This document shows positions 32,021 to 42,858 of a stretch of DNA of 64,000 nt, piece by piece. The stretch lies in NCBI GenBank assembly GCA_030435675.1, contig CM059622.1:7254001-7318000 (forward strand), read 5' to 3'. This DNA is from Steinernema hermaphroditum. Its lineage: Eukaryota; Nematoda; Chromadorea; Rhabditida; Steinernematidae. Position 1 is the stretch's first letter. Each line of letters opens with the position of its first letter. A program made the position numbers and the translations under genes. Below the pieces are notes generated by a model. It was not told the origin of the DNA and did not search any database. It worked only from the letters and a program-made list of their open reading frames with translations.

Positions 32021-34471
32021 ATGAAACGCGACTTCGTGACGCTCCACGACGACTCCGGCAAGCGGGACGGTCCCAAGTAGGTTCCACTACAGTAATCCAG
32101 AGGTCTCCCTTCCAGAGAGATCGCACGGAGATGCTTCGACCCCTTCCGGAGCTGCTCCCGCTTCGCAGAATCCGTCCTCGGATTCCTCCCGATCGTGTCG
32201 TGGCTCCCGACCTACTCACCCAGGGACTTCCTTCTCTACGACCTCATCGCCGGAGTCACCATCGGAATCCTCCTTATCCCCTTCGGTAGGCCCCCAGGCA
32301 CTGTCCCTACCGTACTCCTGCAGGCATCGCCTTCGGCGCCCTGGCCGACCTGCACCCGATCTACGGCCTGTACGCCTCCTTCTTCCCGATCGTCGCCTAC
32401 CTCTTCGTCGGCTCCTCTCCCTTCCTCTCCGTCGGACCTTCTTCTCTCCTCGCCCTCATGGTCGGCGTCTCCAAGAACAGAATCCTCACCGACGCCTCCT
32501 TCGCCGACTTCTCCGCTCCGCAGGTCGTCTCCACCATCACCTTCACATCCTCCATCATCATGGTTGCTCCATCCAACCGTTCCCCCATACCGTACCCTTC
32601 AGATCGTCACGGCGGCCCTCCGAGTGGACTTCCTCATAGCCTTCGTCTCGGACCAACTCGTGGACGGCTACGTCTTCGCCGCCTGCATCCCGGTCCTCGC
32701 CTCTCAGCTCAAGGACATCCTCGGCTACACAATCCCGAAACCCGGCGGATTCGGAAGCGTCTTCCTCCATCTCTACCATATCCTCCTCCACCTGGCCAAC
32801 ACGAACCTCGTCTCCTTCGCGATCTTCCTCTTTTCCTGCGTTTTCCTTTTCATAGGCAAGGACTACGGTACTCCCGATGGAGTTCCGGTCCCCTACGAGG
32901 TCCTCAATGTAAGTCCGCTTCTCCGAATACCGTAATCCCCCTCCAGATGATCGGGATGACCGCCGTCTCGACATTCTTCGACTTCGCCGCCAACTACAAC
33001 GTCACCGTCATCGGCGACATTCCCAGCGGGTTCCTCTTCGCGTCTCCTTGTCCCATCTACAGTATCCCTTTCAGACTACCGTACCCCACCATGCCCTCGC
33101 TCCCTGTCATAGGAGAATGTCTCTCCGACGCCGTCGGAATCGCCATCGTCGGCATCTCCTTCCAGCTCTCGATGGCGCGCGTCGCCTCCAATCGCGTCAA
33201 GACCACGAAGCCCGACTACTGTCAGGTAAATACGCTCTACGGTCGATACCGTAACACAATCCTGGCCAGGAGGTGTACGCCATCGGCATCTGCAACCTCG
33301 TGGGCAGCCTCTTCGGATCGTATCCGACCGCCGCAGGGCTCGGAAGGACCGCCATTCTCATAGGACTACGTGCACAGACTCCGGCAGGTGTACTGTAGAT
33401 TCGGCTGACGCTCCTTCTTCCTGTTCAGCTCAATGCCCTCTTTATCGCCTCTCTGATTCTGTGTGTCATCCTCTGGCTGGGTCCTCTCTTCCAGCAGCTC
33501 CCCATGGTAGGAAGTGGGAACCATTCGACTAAACGATTATGGTACTTCAGGCGGTGCTCGCGGCCGTCGTCGTCGTGTCGATGCGTCCCCTCTACATCAA
33601 GATCCTCGGTCTCCCCAAACTCTGGAGGACATCGAAGATCGACTTTGTGAGGAGAAGGGCCTCTCGTACCCTAAGAATCCTTTCAGGCGATCTGGGTGTT
33701 CGCGGCTACTGTAACGGGGCTCACCGACATCATGACCGGCTTCGGAGCCTCTTTTGCATTCGCCATCTTCACCGTAGTCCTCAGGAATCAATGGTAGCCC
33801 CGATGGGAGCCCCGGCTCTTGAGACCTGTCTTCAGGCCCTCGTGGAACGCGAAAACGTCGAAGGACAACCGGATCTGTCTCTTCAGCCACCAGTCGGCGA
33901 TTCTCTTCTCCAACTGCACGAGGTTCCGCCAGAACTTCGCCAAAACCTTCGAGAAGTGGAGTCAGGTGGGCGCCTTCAGAGATGTAGGAATGAGCTCTTA
34001 GCCACTCTTTTTGCCACGTAGCCTGTCTCTTTTTATCTATCCTCTTTCTTCGATGGTTCGGGTTCGTCGTATCTCAAAGAAACCTTTAGGGAAACGCGAT
34101 CCCAGAGTCGCACTTCGTCTTCGACTTCCGCGCAGTCTCCGCCATCGACATGATGGGAATAGCGACGTTGAAGGAGGTAGACTGAATCTCAGAATCACAG
34201 AAACGTTCCTTCGCACAGATAGTGTCGGATATTCGCGAGAAGAGGATCGACGTCTACTTCTTGGGCGTCAACAGTTCGTCGCGAATTCGCTCTACAATTC
34301 GCTCTCGCGTCGTGTTTAGATACCGTAATTGACGCCCTCTACAGGACAGAGTTCTTCCGCCTGGTGTCCAAAGAATATTTCGTCGACGATTTCGACGAAT
34401 TAGAAGTCGCCATCGAGAGGTGGCTGAAGGTGGCGGCGAATGAAGACTCTCTGCAGATCTCCGTTTGTTGA
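32021..34471 (+). CDS. SLC26-family anion transporter (sulfate permease type)
   Basis: Fourteen exons join to 614 codons: 32021-32076, 32116-32285, 32324-32562, 32603-32908, 32947-33029, 33075-33225, 33270-33389, 33429-33506, 33551-33646, 33687-33793, 33836-33965, 34090-34176, 34219-34313, 34345-34471. SLC26 proteins are plasma-membrane anion exchangers or channels (sulfate, chloride, bicarbonate, oxalate) made of a 14-segment transport domain and a cytosolic STAS domain. Visible landmarks: LIAGVTIGILLIPFGIAFG (first helices), HPIYGLYASFFP, SVGPSSLLALMVG, the motif region ICNLVGSLFGSYPTAAGLGRT, GLTDIMTGFGASF, and a STAS core with HFVFDFRAVSAIDMMGI near the end. Substrate cannot be told from sequence. 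The length is normal to slightly short. Intron 13 (31 nt) and the exon 11/12 join (124-nt intron) are the least certain. AATAAA lies 20 bp past the stop. Confidence 0.92.
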
Positions 34472-34491
34472 ATCGCGGGTAGAACGCTTTT

Positions 34492-34497
34492 AATAAA
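34492..34497 (+). other. Poly(A) signal AATAAA of the SLC26 gene
   Basis: Lies 20 bp after the TGA at 34469-34471. Confidence 0.8.
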
Positions 34498-34554
34498 CAC
34501 AATGACTCTCCGGAGTGGCTCAGTTGGGTCGAATCGAAGAACACAGCACAGACT

Positions 34555-34625
34555 GTCGTTGTGGTCGAGTGGCTAGCGCGTCCGTCTGGTGCGCGCAAGG
34601 TCGCGGGATCGGGTCCGGGCAAGCG
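34555..34625 (+). other. tRNA-like sequence, probably a pseudo-tRNA
   Basis: An A-box-like TGGTCGAGTGG (34562-34572) and a B-box-like GGATCGGGTCC (34606-34616) have tRNA spacing (33 bp). The anticodon stem and acceptor do not pair properly, so I do not call a functional tRNA. It may be a tRNA relic or the head of a tRNA-derived repeat. Confidence 0.35.
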
Positions 34626-34779
34626 TCGTTATCGTCACGCTTCGTGAACTCTCCTTCTTGAAGTGTGTTAAGTCGGCGCGAAAGCAAAGTGCCTATTGGT
34701 CTCGGTTCGATCGGTCCCACATTCGAATCGTATAAATGAGGTTCGACACTCCTTTTTTTCATTGAAAAATGCGAAAGAG

Positions 34780-35012
34780 GAGCACCGATATCCCCTATAT
34801 ATAAACGGAGAACCGACGGATCCGTTGGTCTGTGTGTGTGTTTTTTTTTTCCATGCGCACGGAGAAAACACCCACACAAAATAAGGACCCCGAGGGGAAC
34901 CGAACCCGACACCGCGACACCGTCATTGCATGAGCACCAATCTTGCCGCCCGTAGGGCTATGGGCTACTTGGCTTTTAGTACATCGAGGGCGCGAATTCG
35001 CGCAGCCGCGTT
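34780..35012 (-). repeat. Family B repeat, copy B2
   Basis: A nearly complete minus-oriented copy from CCCCTATATATAAACG to the complement of GCGGCTGCGCGAATTCGCGC. It has one GGGTTCGGTTCCCC unit and one CCCATAGCCCTACGGGC unit, so it probably shows the basic form, about 235 bp. Confidence 0.8.
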
Positions 35013-35449
35013 TATTTGTTATAATTTGGAGCAGCCGTGAAAGAATACAGATCGAAGCATTGTGACGGGTTACTGGAGAATGAGAACGGGCTCAACTAAC
35101 AAAGCAAAAAAGAAGAAGATAAATGCAACTGGCAAGTAAGAAAGCAGCTAACGGTTGAAGATAAGAGCGTGTTAAAATTAAAATTTAAAGGATTAAAAGC
35201 AGGATGCGGAAGAATTCAGCATACAGCGCAAAATGACTTCGATAAAACAACTTATAGGTGATATGCACGTCTGAACAGCAGTCTGAGGCCACCGGGTGTA
35301 GACAGTCTCACGAAATGATCGAGTCTGTCTAGAGTCGTGTCTGCAAGTGACCCGACAGCTCCTGCAGTTAATCTGCTTTTATTCGAAGACCTGATCGGTC
35401 GGTCGGTCGAATCGGACAATCTCCTCTTCTTCGCGGTGTGCACCTCGAA
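35013..35449. other. Upstream region of the histidine-rich gene
   Basis: AT-rich, then turning GC-richer. No repeat or RNA gene recognised. A short pyrimidine run CTCCTCTTCTTCG precedes the start codon by about 20 bp. Confidence 0.4.
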
Positions 35450-36585
35450 ATGAAAGCGACGTCGTCGGAGTCGAACTCCACCGCCGACATCGAGAAGTCG
35501 ATGCGTTTGCCGAGGGAAACCGAAGAAAAGGTGAGCGGCGGTCGTGCGAAGCGAGGATTCCCTGAAGTTTTAGACGCCTCTTGAAGGAACAGCACCCCCC
35601 GACGATCCTGAGAAATTGCGGACGGTGACGCGGACGAAATCTGAGTCTTTGGAGGAGGTGAGGTTTCGAGAGTTCTGCGGGACGGAAACCTCTTGTTCAG
35701 ACGATCTTCGAAGAGGTGTTGGCACCGAAGCGCCCTGCAGCGGTGACGATGCCGACGCGATGGATCACGAAGTATAAGAAGGACATCGAGAACCTCCGGG
35801 TAGGTCGCCGAGGGAGTTCTGGTTCCGAGGACAGAGTATTTCAGAGAAGGTACAAGAAGGACAGGTCCAAGAGCGGCAAAATGTCGCTCAATGACCTCAG
35901 CTTCATGTCGCACTTTGGAATCGAGGAACCTAGCAAGAAGGTGTGCTCTGCAGACAGACAATCACTAAAGGTGACTTTCAGGAGCTGAGCACGCAGAGCT
36001 CTTCGACGCAGCCCTCCATGAAAAGCGTCCGGGAAGTGGTCAGCGACAAGTCCATAGAGTCGAGAAGTGAACTTCCAGCGGAATCCGAGAGAGACATCTG
36101 CATCGACGTCGAGCCGGGGATGTCCCCCGGGGAAAAGATGTCGCCGGTAAGCCCCTCGGCGCCCTACTTCACGGCCCTCACAAGTCAGCCGAGTAGCGAG
36201 CTAAGCGAGGTTAGCACCAGGAGTGAGTCGAAACACCGCATGGGCGAAGAGAAGTTACGCCCCGTCCACAGTAAGCCCCTCACCGGAAACGGTCTCTGCT
36301 AACATATCCGTTCCAGGCACTGCCAAGTCACAACTCGCTGCCAACGCTAACCCGCAGCGCCACCGCCATCACCGTCACCACCGCCACCACCGCAGTCACG
36401 ATCCCTCTCCGAATCCCTCCTCGACGCCACCTGTGCCTTCTGAAGCCCACCAGCAGAAGACACATCGCCAGGGAAGCACTCACCAGAGGGATGACCGTCA
36501 CCACCACAAGCACCACCACCACCATGGCCATCAGAAGATGGCAAGTCGTCGGAAACACAGAGACGTCGAAGTCAAGAAGCAGTGA
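35450..36585 (+). CDS. Hypothetical protein with histidine-rich C-terminus
   Basis: Six exons (35450-35530, 35574-35657, 35701-35799, 35845-35940, 35982-36270, 36317-36585) give 305 codons with standard 41-46 nt introns. The N-terminal third is polar and Ser/Glu-rich. The middle has a conserved-looking WITKYKKDIENLR and YKKDRSKSGKMSLNDLSF. The third part is Ser-rich with many SxxS/SP sites. The tail holds His-Arg/His-His clusters (HRHHRHHRHH, then HHHKHHHHHGH). No signal peptide or membrane segment is seen, and I recognise no family. His-rich tails can bind zinc, nickel or copper or target nuclear speckles; nothing here decides. AATAAA follows at 36595. The clean splice frame makes a real gene likely. 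Confidence 0.75.
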
Positions 36586-36594
36586 TTTTTTGCC

Positions 36595-36600
36595 AATAAA
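36595..36600 (+). other. Poly(A) signal AATAAA of the histidine-rich gene
   Basis: Ten bases after the stop codon, followed by a T-rich stretch. Confidence 0.75.
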
Positions 36601-39600
36601 GTTTATTTTTCCCTCTGATCCTCTCTCCGTCGAGCTTCCTGTTCGATCGCGGCGTCCGCCAACTACTAAACGGCGCCTTTTTGTTCCGAAAAAGCGAAAC
36701 CGGTCGCCGATGATGGGCGATGGCACCTTGTTATTACAATAACCAACCGATTCCCGATCCAAAGCACTGTCATGGTTACTCTCCAGATATGTAGGTGTGC
36801 GCGAGGTACCCAAAATGGACGACGCATAAGTGAGGTGCCGTCCCTTTCTGTGGGGCAACATTAACGAGTTCGAAACTTTCCCTTTCTGCGAACCTTGGGT
36901 GCAACAATAAACAACCTCTTAAGGCGCCTCGACGACTGGTTCCGCGCCGATCGCCTGGAATATCGCCGTCCGGCGGAGTGACGGTCGCCCCTAAGGGACT
37001 GTCGCCGATCGATCGCCGCGTGCGACCTACCGGAGGCTGATAAACGGCGGATTAGGCGAGATTACGCGCGCGATCCACGCGACTCCGTTCGGTGTCGTCG
37101 TTTATCAACGTCGCCACGGGGGCGACGTGTTAATAGCTCCCTACAGAAGGGCCCTTCTGGGATTCCCCTTGTCTTCGGACACCGCCACTGCCGCCGTTAG
37201 TGCGCGAACAAACGAGGCGACAACATAATCGCGTTGTTTATTTGACACCTTTAATTCACCGTTTGGCGACGCGTTCGCTATTTATAATAGGAGACTGGAA
37301 TCCGCTGCCTTCCAGTTCCGTTCCCCGCATCGTTAACGACTCTGTTGTGTCCCTTCGGGGACGAACTGTGCGGAGAAGTGACGACGATCGTCGGTCTTCT
37401 GCAGCTTGATCCACGCGTTCTCGGAATGCCATTTGTTTGTCTTCGTTCGAAAGCCTTTCTGGAGCATTTTTATTCCCTTCAGCACGAAAAAAGCCCATTT
37501 TAGGCTTTGTTTACGGTTCCTTTCGATCGGATTTCCAAAAATTATCAACAACACTTACACTTTCCCAAAAAGTGCAAAATAGGGAGAAACCACAAGAACT
37601 CATTTCTACAGCTTCTGCACACTTTCTAGAATCATTACGGTAGCGAGGACCCTTGGCTGTTCATCGAGATTCCCCAATGTCCGATCACTCACAAATAGGG
37701 CCCAAATCCTCCGACTTTTCAAAAGAGAACAGCCTGCCGAACACGTGGTTGGGATGTAATCGGATCTTTTGACGGCGCAGAAGAGTCCAACGGCAAAAAC
37801 AAATGGGATCGGTGTTTGCGGCGGCCGGACATCTGTTCGACGCCTGTTCGTGGCCGCGGGGCCGCGGGGCTCCATCCGTGCTTGCCTAACCTCCTTGAGG
37901 TCACTCCCCATAAACAAACCCGCTCGTCCATCATCTCCTGATTCCTTGGGAAGGAGGCGCCTTCTGCGCCGCAATCGGTGCGCGAGAGCGAAAAACGTCG
38001 CGTGCTGTTATCGAAAACATTTCGATCGGCCGATCGACGCCGCGATACAAAACAGGCGCCACCTTCGGCGCCTTCAAAGACACCACCACCGCCTGCCATT
38101 TCTGTTTGCATAATCCATCTCCTCGAAGGTGCACCCCTAATTGGGGGTGCGCCGAGTGGCGCTAATGGAGCGGACGGGTAATGGGAGATGCCTCTCGGCT
38201 CCTCGGCGCCTCCGGCGATCAGATCGGACGCCTAATATGCGTGCGCCCCTTCGGAGTTCATCACGAAGGTCGGCGGCGGATTTTGCAAATCCGAAACCGG
38301 AAACCGTTCGGCGGTCGGATTTGTCGCCCCCGACGCACCCCTCCGCCACCTGTACAGTTGTAGAATTCCAAATCGAGCGGCGCCTGTTTGCACTGCATGC
38401 TGGAGAGGCCCTCTGGACCGCCTCCGCTCCTCGAGGCCCTCTGACCACCCGACACGGCCGCCCTTTACGACTGCGCTATCGTCTTATTCCCCGAGTGACG
38501 CTCTGTTTTGGCATCCGAAGAGTTCATGATTAATTGGCGTCGCCAGGAAGAGTTCGTTCGTTGCCAGGATCAGAAGAAGCCGCCCTTCGGCCACATCCCC
38601 GAGGGTCGTCCTCTCCCGAGGCGCCTTTTGCACCTCCGCGCAAATATTTGCATAATTGTATCAACGTGGCGCACTTCCTTATTCGGGGTTGCCTCGACGC
38701 CCTCGGGGCCCTCAGAGGGCCAATTAGTCATCGGGGTGGTCAATCGAGTGACCATCGGGGAGTCAGCTGGCGCGCTATGACGAGGTCGCCCGAGATAGCG
38801 CCATTTGATGCGTCTTCATGATGGCTCCGTTGCCGCCAGCTGTCCCCGAATCGGCGCGCTGATTGTAATTGGCTCCGAGGGCCGAGGAGTCCCGTAATTG
38901 GGCGCCCAATTGTTGGATGCGGCGCCCAAATGGGTACAAAAGGGATTACGGAGCCGGCGGAATGCCGCTGTTAGGACTGCTCTCTATTATGATAAGCCTC
39001 TTTTCGAATAATTGCCCTGTTTGTCGAGGCGACTGTTTTCGCGCCGACGCCGTCGGATTACCGTCGACTCATCGCCCTTTTCCGCGGATCGAGGCTGCCT
39101 TCGAGGAACGAGGCGCACTTTACAGTGACCTTTAATCCGTTCTGCTTTTTTATTTTTTCATCGCCTGACCACGGCCACTTAGCGAGTCCCCTCGTTTTCA
39201 AGAGTTCCTCTGCCCTCGAACGCCCGATTCTCCGGCCCGAAGGTCACTTCTCCTAAGGCGCCGACGTTCACCGTCGAAATTCGCTCCAATTAGGGCTGCT
39301 CTCACGCGCCCAACAAACAAACTCGTCCTTCGCATCTCTAATCGACCGTTTTAATTAACCTCCGGGATGCGCGCCCCTAATGGCGTCGTTTTGGTCTCCT
39401 CCGGGCTTCCGACGTTTGTTTACCCTCCTTCGTTTGTATTTTGGTCGCGCCTTCTCGGCGCCTCTTGCTCGAGAGCTTATTAATACGTAATTAGCATTGT
39501 CGTGTCGAGCTCGCGGCCCTCCAGATCCGCGCCAGACGCCACTTGGCCCCACCCGCCTAATCAGCTGAGCAATAAGGAAGGAAGTCGAAGGCGCATCCAT

Positions 39601-39836
39601 TGACTCGATGAAGGTGGATCATGTGTCCTTGTTTGGTTGGTGCGTTCCCTAACCGACTCGGACTCTTTGCGTGAGTCCTTGACCACTACTACGGTAGTCT
39701 GCACCCCAAGACTCCTCGCGGCCTCTGACCCCTGGGCCCTTCTTGGCGCCCCCTCTGCAGGATCTCGTTTCAGCAGCGCCTCGGAGAACGTCGTCGATGC
39801 AAATCGTTTCCTCCGGCGACGCTTATTGACAATCGA
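36601..39836. other. Intergenic region upstream of the MARCH gene
   Basis: About 3.2 kb, GC-rich, with many GGCGCC and ATTAGG-like words and several overlapping open frames (for example 37719-38111 minus and 38141-38533 plus), none with family motifs or splice partners. Probably regulatory DNA. Nothing definite seen. Confidence 0.45.
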
Positions 39837-41337
39837 ATGAGTTGCGACGTCGACGCGGCGGAGAATCGCCCGAGGGCGTGGTCCGTCGCCAGCACCTCGG
39901 CCCTCGACGCCTCCAGAAACGACGTGGGTGGTCCCACTCCGCTAACAGACGCTCCCTTTCGTTGCAGGACCAACCCCGAAGTCTCCATCTCAGCGCCGAC
40001 AGCGGAATCGGCGCCGACTCCCCGACGTCGTCTCCCGCCGCGATGGAGTCCCGCGCGGAAGAGGCGCCCGAGGAGCTTCAGGGTCTGCTCGCGGGTCCCG
40101 GCACGACGATTTCGGCCTCCTCCAGCCCCCAGGTCTGGCACCCGACGGTGAAGCTGAAAACAACCGAACTCTCGGCGAGCAGAAGTGAGTCCCCCGGAAG
40201 GGTTCACTACCGTATCCTTCCTTGTAGCTTCACTCCTCACGACGACTACCGTATCCGGGGACCGTCGCTTCTGCAGAATCTGCCACTTGGCGACAGAGTC
40301 GGCGCGGAATCCGATGATTTCGCCCTGTAGATGCGCGGGCACCATGCAGCATGTGCACACGGCCTGTCTCGTGGTAGGACCCTTCCTCTGGGAACGAACA
40401 GACCCTGTTTAGCACTGGCTGGAGATCTCGACGCGGAAGATGTGTCCGGCGCCTCGATGCGAACTCTGTGGCTACAACTACAAACGACACGCGTGCTTCG
40501 ACGTGAGTGGACCTCTAAGACTCGGGTCCCAGAGCGATCGTTCAGTTCCAGCTGAGCCGCGTGCACCTTCCACACGTCGACTACCGGGACAAGATCCTGA
40601 ATGCGGTGTTCCTCTTCGTGGTGGCGGTGATGGTCCTCTGCGGCGTCGTCTGCCTGCACTACCTCCGAAAATCGCAGCAAGTGCAGTTCACGCCCTATCG
40701 ATTGGTGAAGGGGTGAGTCTTCGCGGATTCTGTCACTTCCCGGGCACCCCTAATAGGATCTTTGTGTCCCGATTTGGGGCAGATGTGCTCTTGTGTGCGC
40801 AATTAGGTGAAACGCGATCGGCGGCGCGCGAAAACACTTTCGCCGAAGTGACGAGCGGAGGACGGATTCTCTAATTGGGACCGACAAAAGCGGCCCCAAT
40901 CGCTTAGGAGCGATTAGCGGCGCCGACTTTTTGTTGTTACGTGGAAAGAGGAAATGATTTCATTGTTTTCGTCCCCCGAAGAAAGAGCACCGAGCGTTGG
41001 ACGAGGAGAGGGAAATCCCTGAGGGATCTGAGTCATCCTGACTGGAGGCTTCCGCCACTCACTTCCCGATTGCAGGACCTACCGCGTCAGTTCTACCTCG
41101 CTGAGCAACAACGACATTACCGTAATCATCTCGTCGGTGCTCTTCTTCGCCGCCTTCTTCATCGCTGTCTTCACGCAGTACCGCGCCGAGGCCTCCATCT
41201 TTCGCCTCTTCACGCGCATCTGGCTCATCAACCGCAACTGGCGTATCCGCAACTACGCCCTCCAGGACGACACGGAGCGCCTCTGGGAGCGCGAACACCG
41301 GAATCTCGTCGCGCGCTCCGGGGACTGCCGCGCGTAG
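39837..41337 (+). CDS. Membrane-associated RING-CH E3 ubiquitin ligase (MARCH family)
   Basis: Six exons (39837-39923, 39968-40184, 40228-40373, 40413-40502, 40546-40712, 41076-41337) give 322 codons. The centre holds a C4HC3 RING-CH finger: FCRICH, PCRC, HVHTAC, then CELC, with the HWLE segment before the last pair. Two hydrophobic segments follow, NAVFLFVVAVMVLCGVVCL and VIISSVLFFAAFFIAVF, then a cytosolic tail. MARCH enzymes sit in endomembranes or plasma membrane and ubiquitinate membrane proteins to drive their endocytosis and lysosomal degradation. The N-terminal 100 residues are Ser/Ala-rich and cytosolic. The last intron (363 nt) is much longer than its neighbours. Which MARCH subgroup is unclear; the RING-then-two-TM layout is that of MARCH2/3/4/9/11-like members. 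Confidence 0.9.
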
Positions 41338-41461
41338 CCCCTCCGAAGACCGTACCTCTATCTCTTTCCGATATTTTCACTTCGCTCTACCCATGCCCCA
41401 GAGTGCCTTAGCCGGCTGCTTTCGGACCGACGGTCCGACTTTTGTACATTCAACGACTGCT

Positions 41462-41467
41462 AATAAA
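41462..41467 (+). other. Poly(A) signal AATAAA of the MARCH gene
   Basis: Lies about 125 bp after the stop codon; no nearer AATAAA is present. Confidence 0.6.
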
Positions 41468-41624
41468 AGAGATTATATCTGCACATGGAGGAAAGAGGCG
41501 CATCTGGCTAGGCTCCTGCATGCTTGTACATGCTCTAGAATTTACTATTTAGAATCTCCTTCTTTGGCGACCCTACTCATCCAACAGCATCACATCAGCA
41601 CCGTAGAAGAACAGCCAGAACTTC

Positions 41625-42455
41625 ACAAGAAACAAACGACAGCACTTCCGCAAGACGGCCATAGTACCCTGCATTTGCCGCGCCAGGGCGATCGCGGCAG
41701 GAACCAACAATTCCGATCGCCCTTTGCTCCTAGATCCATCATTTTCATAAGACTCACCGGAAAAGTGGTGTGCATTTTCATTTTTCTTTTCATAGCACTC
41801 CATTTATCACCAAAATATGTAGGAAGAACACAAAACATGAGCTGAAGGTAGGTGTTCTGTACGATATAACAGAAATGTTTTCTGTTTCGCAGATTTCGTT
41901 CATTCTTTTTAACACGCTCGTCCGCAAAGGTACCTTGACAAGACTGGCTAGTTGAACACATCGGTCTATGTAAATTTCACATTTGAGCAGCGAAAAGAAG
42001 ACGGCGATATCTCTCGTGGGTCTCGCCGCGATGGGCTTGCCACGCCAACTGCAGATACAGTCACAGAAGAATTCTCCAAAAACTGTGAAATTTCCATGGA
42101 CCGTGGCTTTTGATCGGTGAATTTCGTGTGGATAGCTTTGTGAAGGGGTGTGGAAATGAATATAACAGAAAAGAAAGTGTACGCTATGCGTAAAACAAGA
42201 AAATGCACTTGCTGCATAAGGCCCTGAAGCCCTTTTAGTCTTATTTTTGTGTTCTTCCTACATATTTTGGTGATAAATGGAGTGCTATGAAAAGAAAAAT
42301 GAAAATGCACACCAATTTTCCGGTAAGTCCTATGAAAATGATGGATCTAGGAGCAAAGGGCGATCGGAATTGTTGGTTCCTGCCGCGATCGCCCTGGTGC
42401 GGCAAATGCAGGGTACTATGGCCGTCTTGCGGAAGTGCTGTCGTTTGTTTCTTGT
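41625..42455. mobile_element. 831-bp foldback DNA transposon, Mutator-like, with 9-bp target duplication
   Basis: The left arm 41625-41835 and right arm 42245-42455 are inverted copies of 211 bp with only a handful of mismatches. They start ACAAGAAACAAACGACAGC and are separated by 409 bp of unrelated sequence. CAGAACTTC lies directly outside both arms (41616-41624 and 42456-42464), a perfect 9-bp target duplication. Long terminal inverted repeats with a 9-bp duplication are the marks of Mutator-like elements. The internal part has no transposase, so it is non-autonomous. It lies between the MARCH and RIF1-like genes. Confidence 0.9.
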
Positions 42456-42809
42456 CAGAACTTCACATTTGTGTTCACAACCACAAAAAATACGCCAAAT
42501 ACGGTTCTTTAAAGAACATGCGAATTGTACGAATGGTCTCGCCGCGATGCCGTCCGCTCGGCGCTAACTTTAAAATTTTGTTCTGATTACTTTGGCGACT
42601 CCCTCAAAATTGGCTGGGCGAACGCGGCGCTCCTTCAGAATCCTCAGCAAGACTGCACTCGTTGCAGTGTCCAACCGCGAATTCGGTCTTTGGGCGCGAA
42701 AACGGCGCACACGTTGGACACCTCCTTTCTTTGTTATCTCTCGCGGTTATCTGGTGACGTCGCTTCACTTTTTCCTTCTGTGCCGTTACTAATCGTGTTG
42801 TGCGCCTTT

Positions 42810-42812
42810 CAG
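42810..42812 (+). promoter_or_regulatory. 3' splice acceptor before the RIF1-like start (spliced-leader candidate)
   Basis: GCGCCTTTCAG ends at 42812, 46 bases before the ATG, with no coding exon upstream. Candidate trans-splice site. Confidence 0.5.
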
Positions 42813-42858
42813 TTGGTACTTGTATCGCTCAACCCGGCACAACTGACCCACAGAAGGA

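Noticed and set aside
34555..34625. Functional tRNA gene
   Set aside because: Box A and B are present, but the acceptor and anticodon stems do not pair.
41591..42310. Duplicated pair of genes in opposite orientation (76- to 114-codon mirrored frames)
   Set aside because: The mirrored frames are the two arms of the foldback transposon with a 9-bp target duplication.
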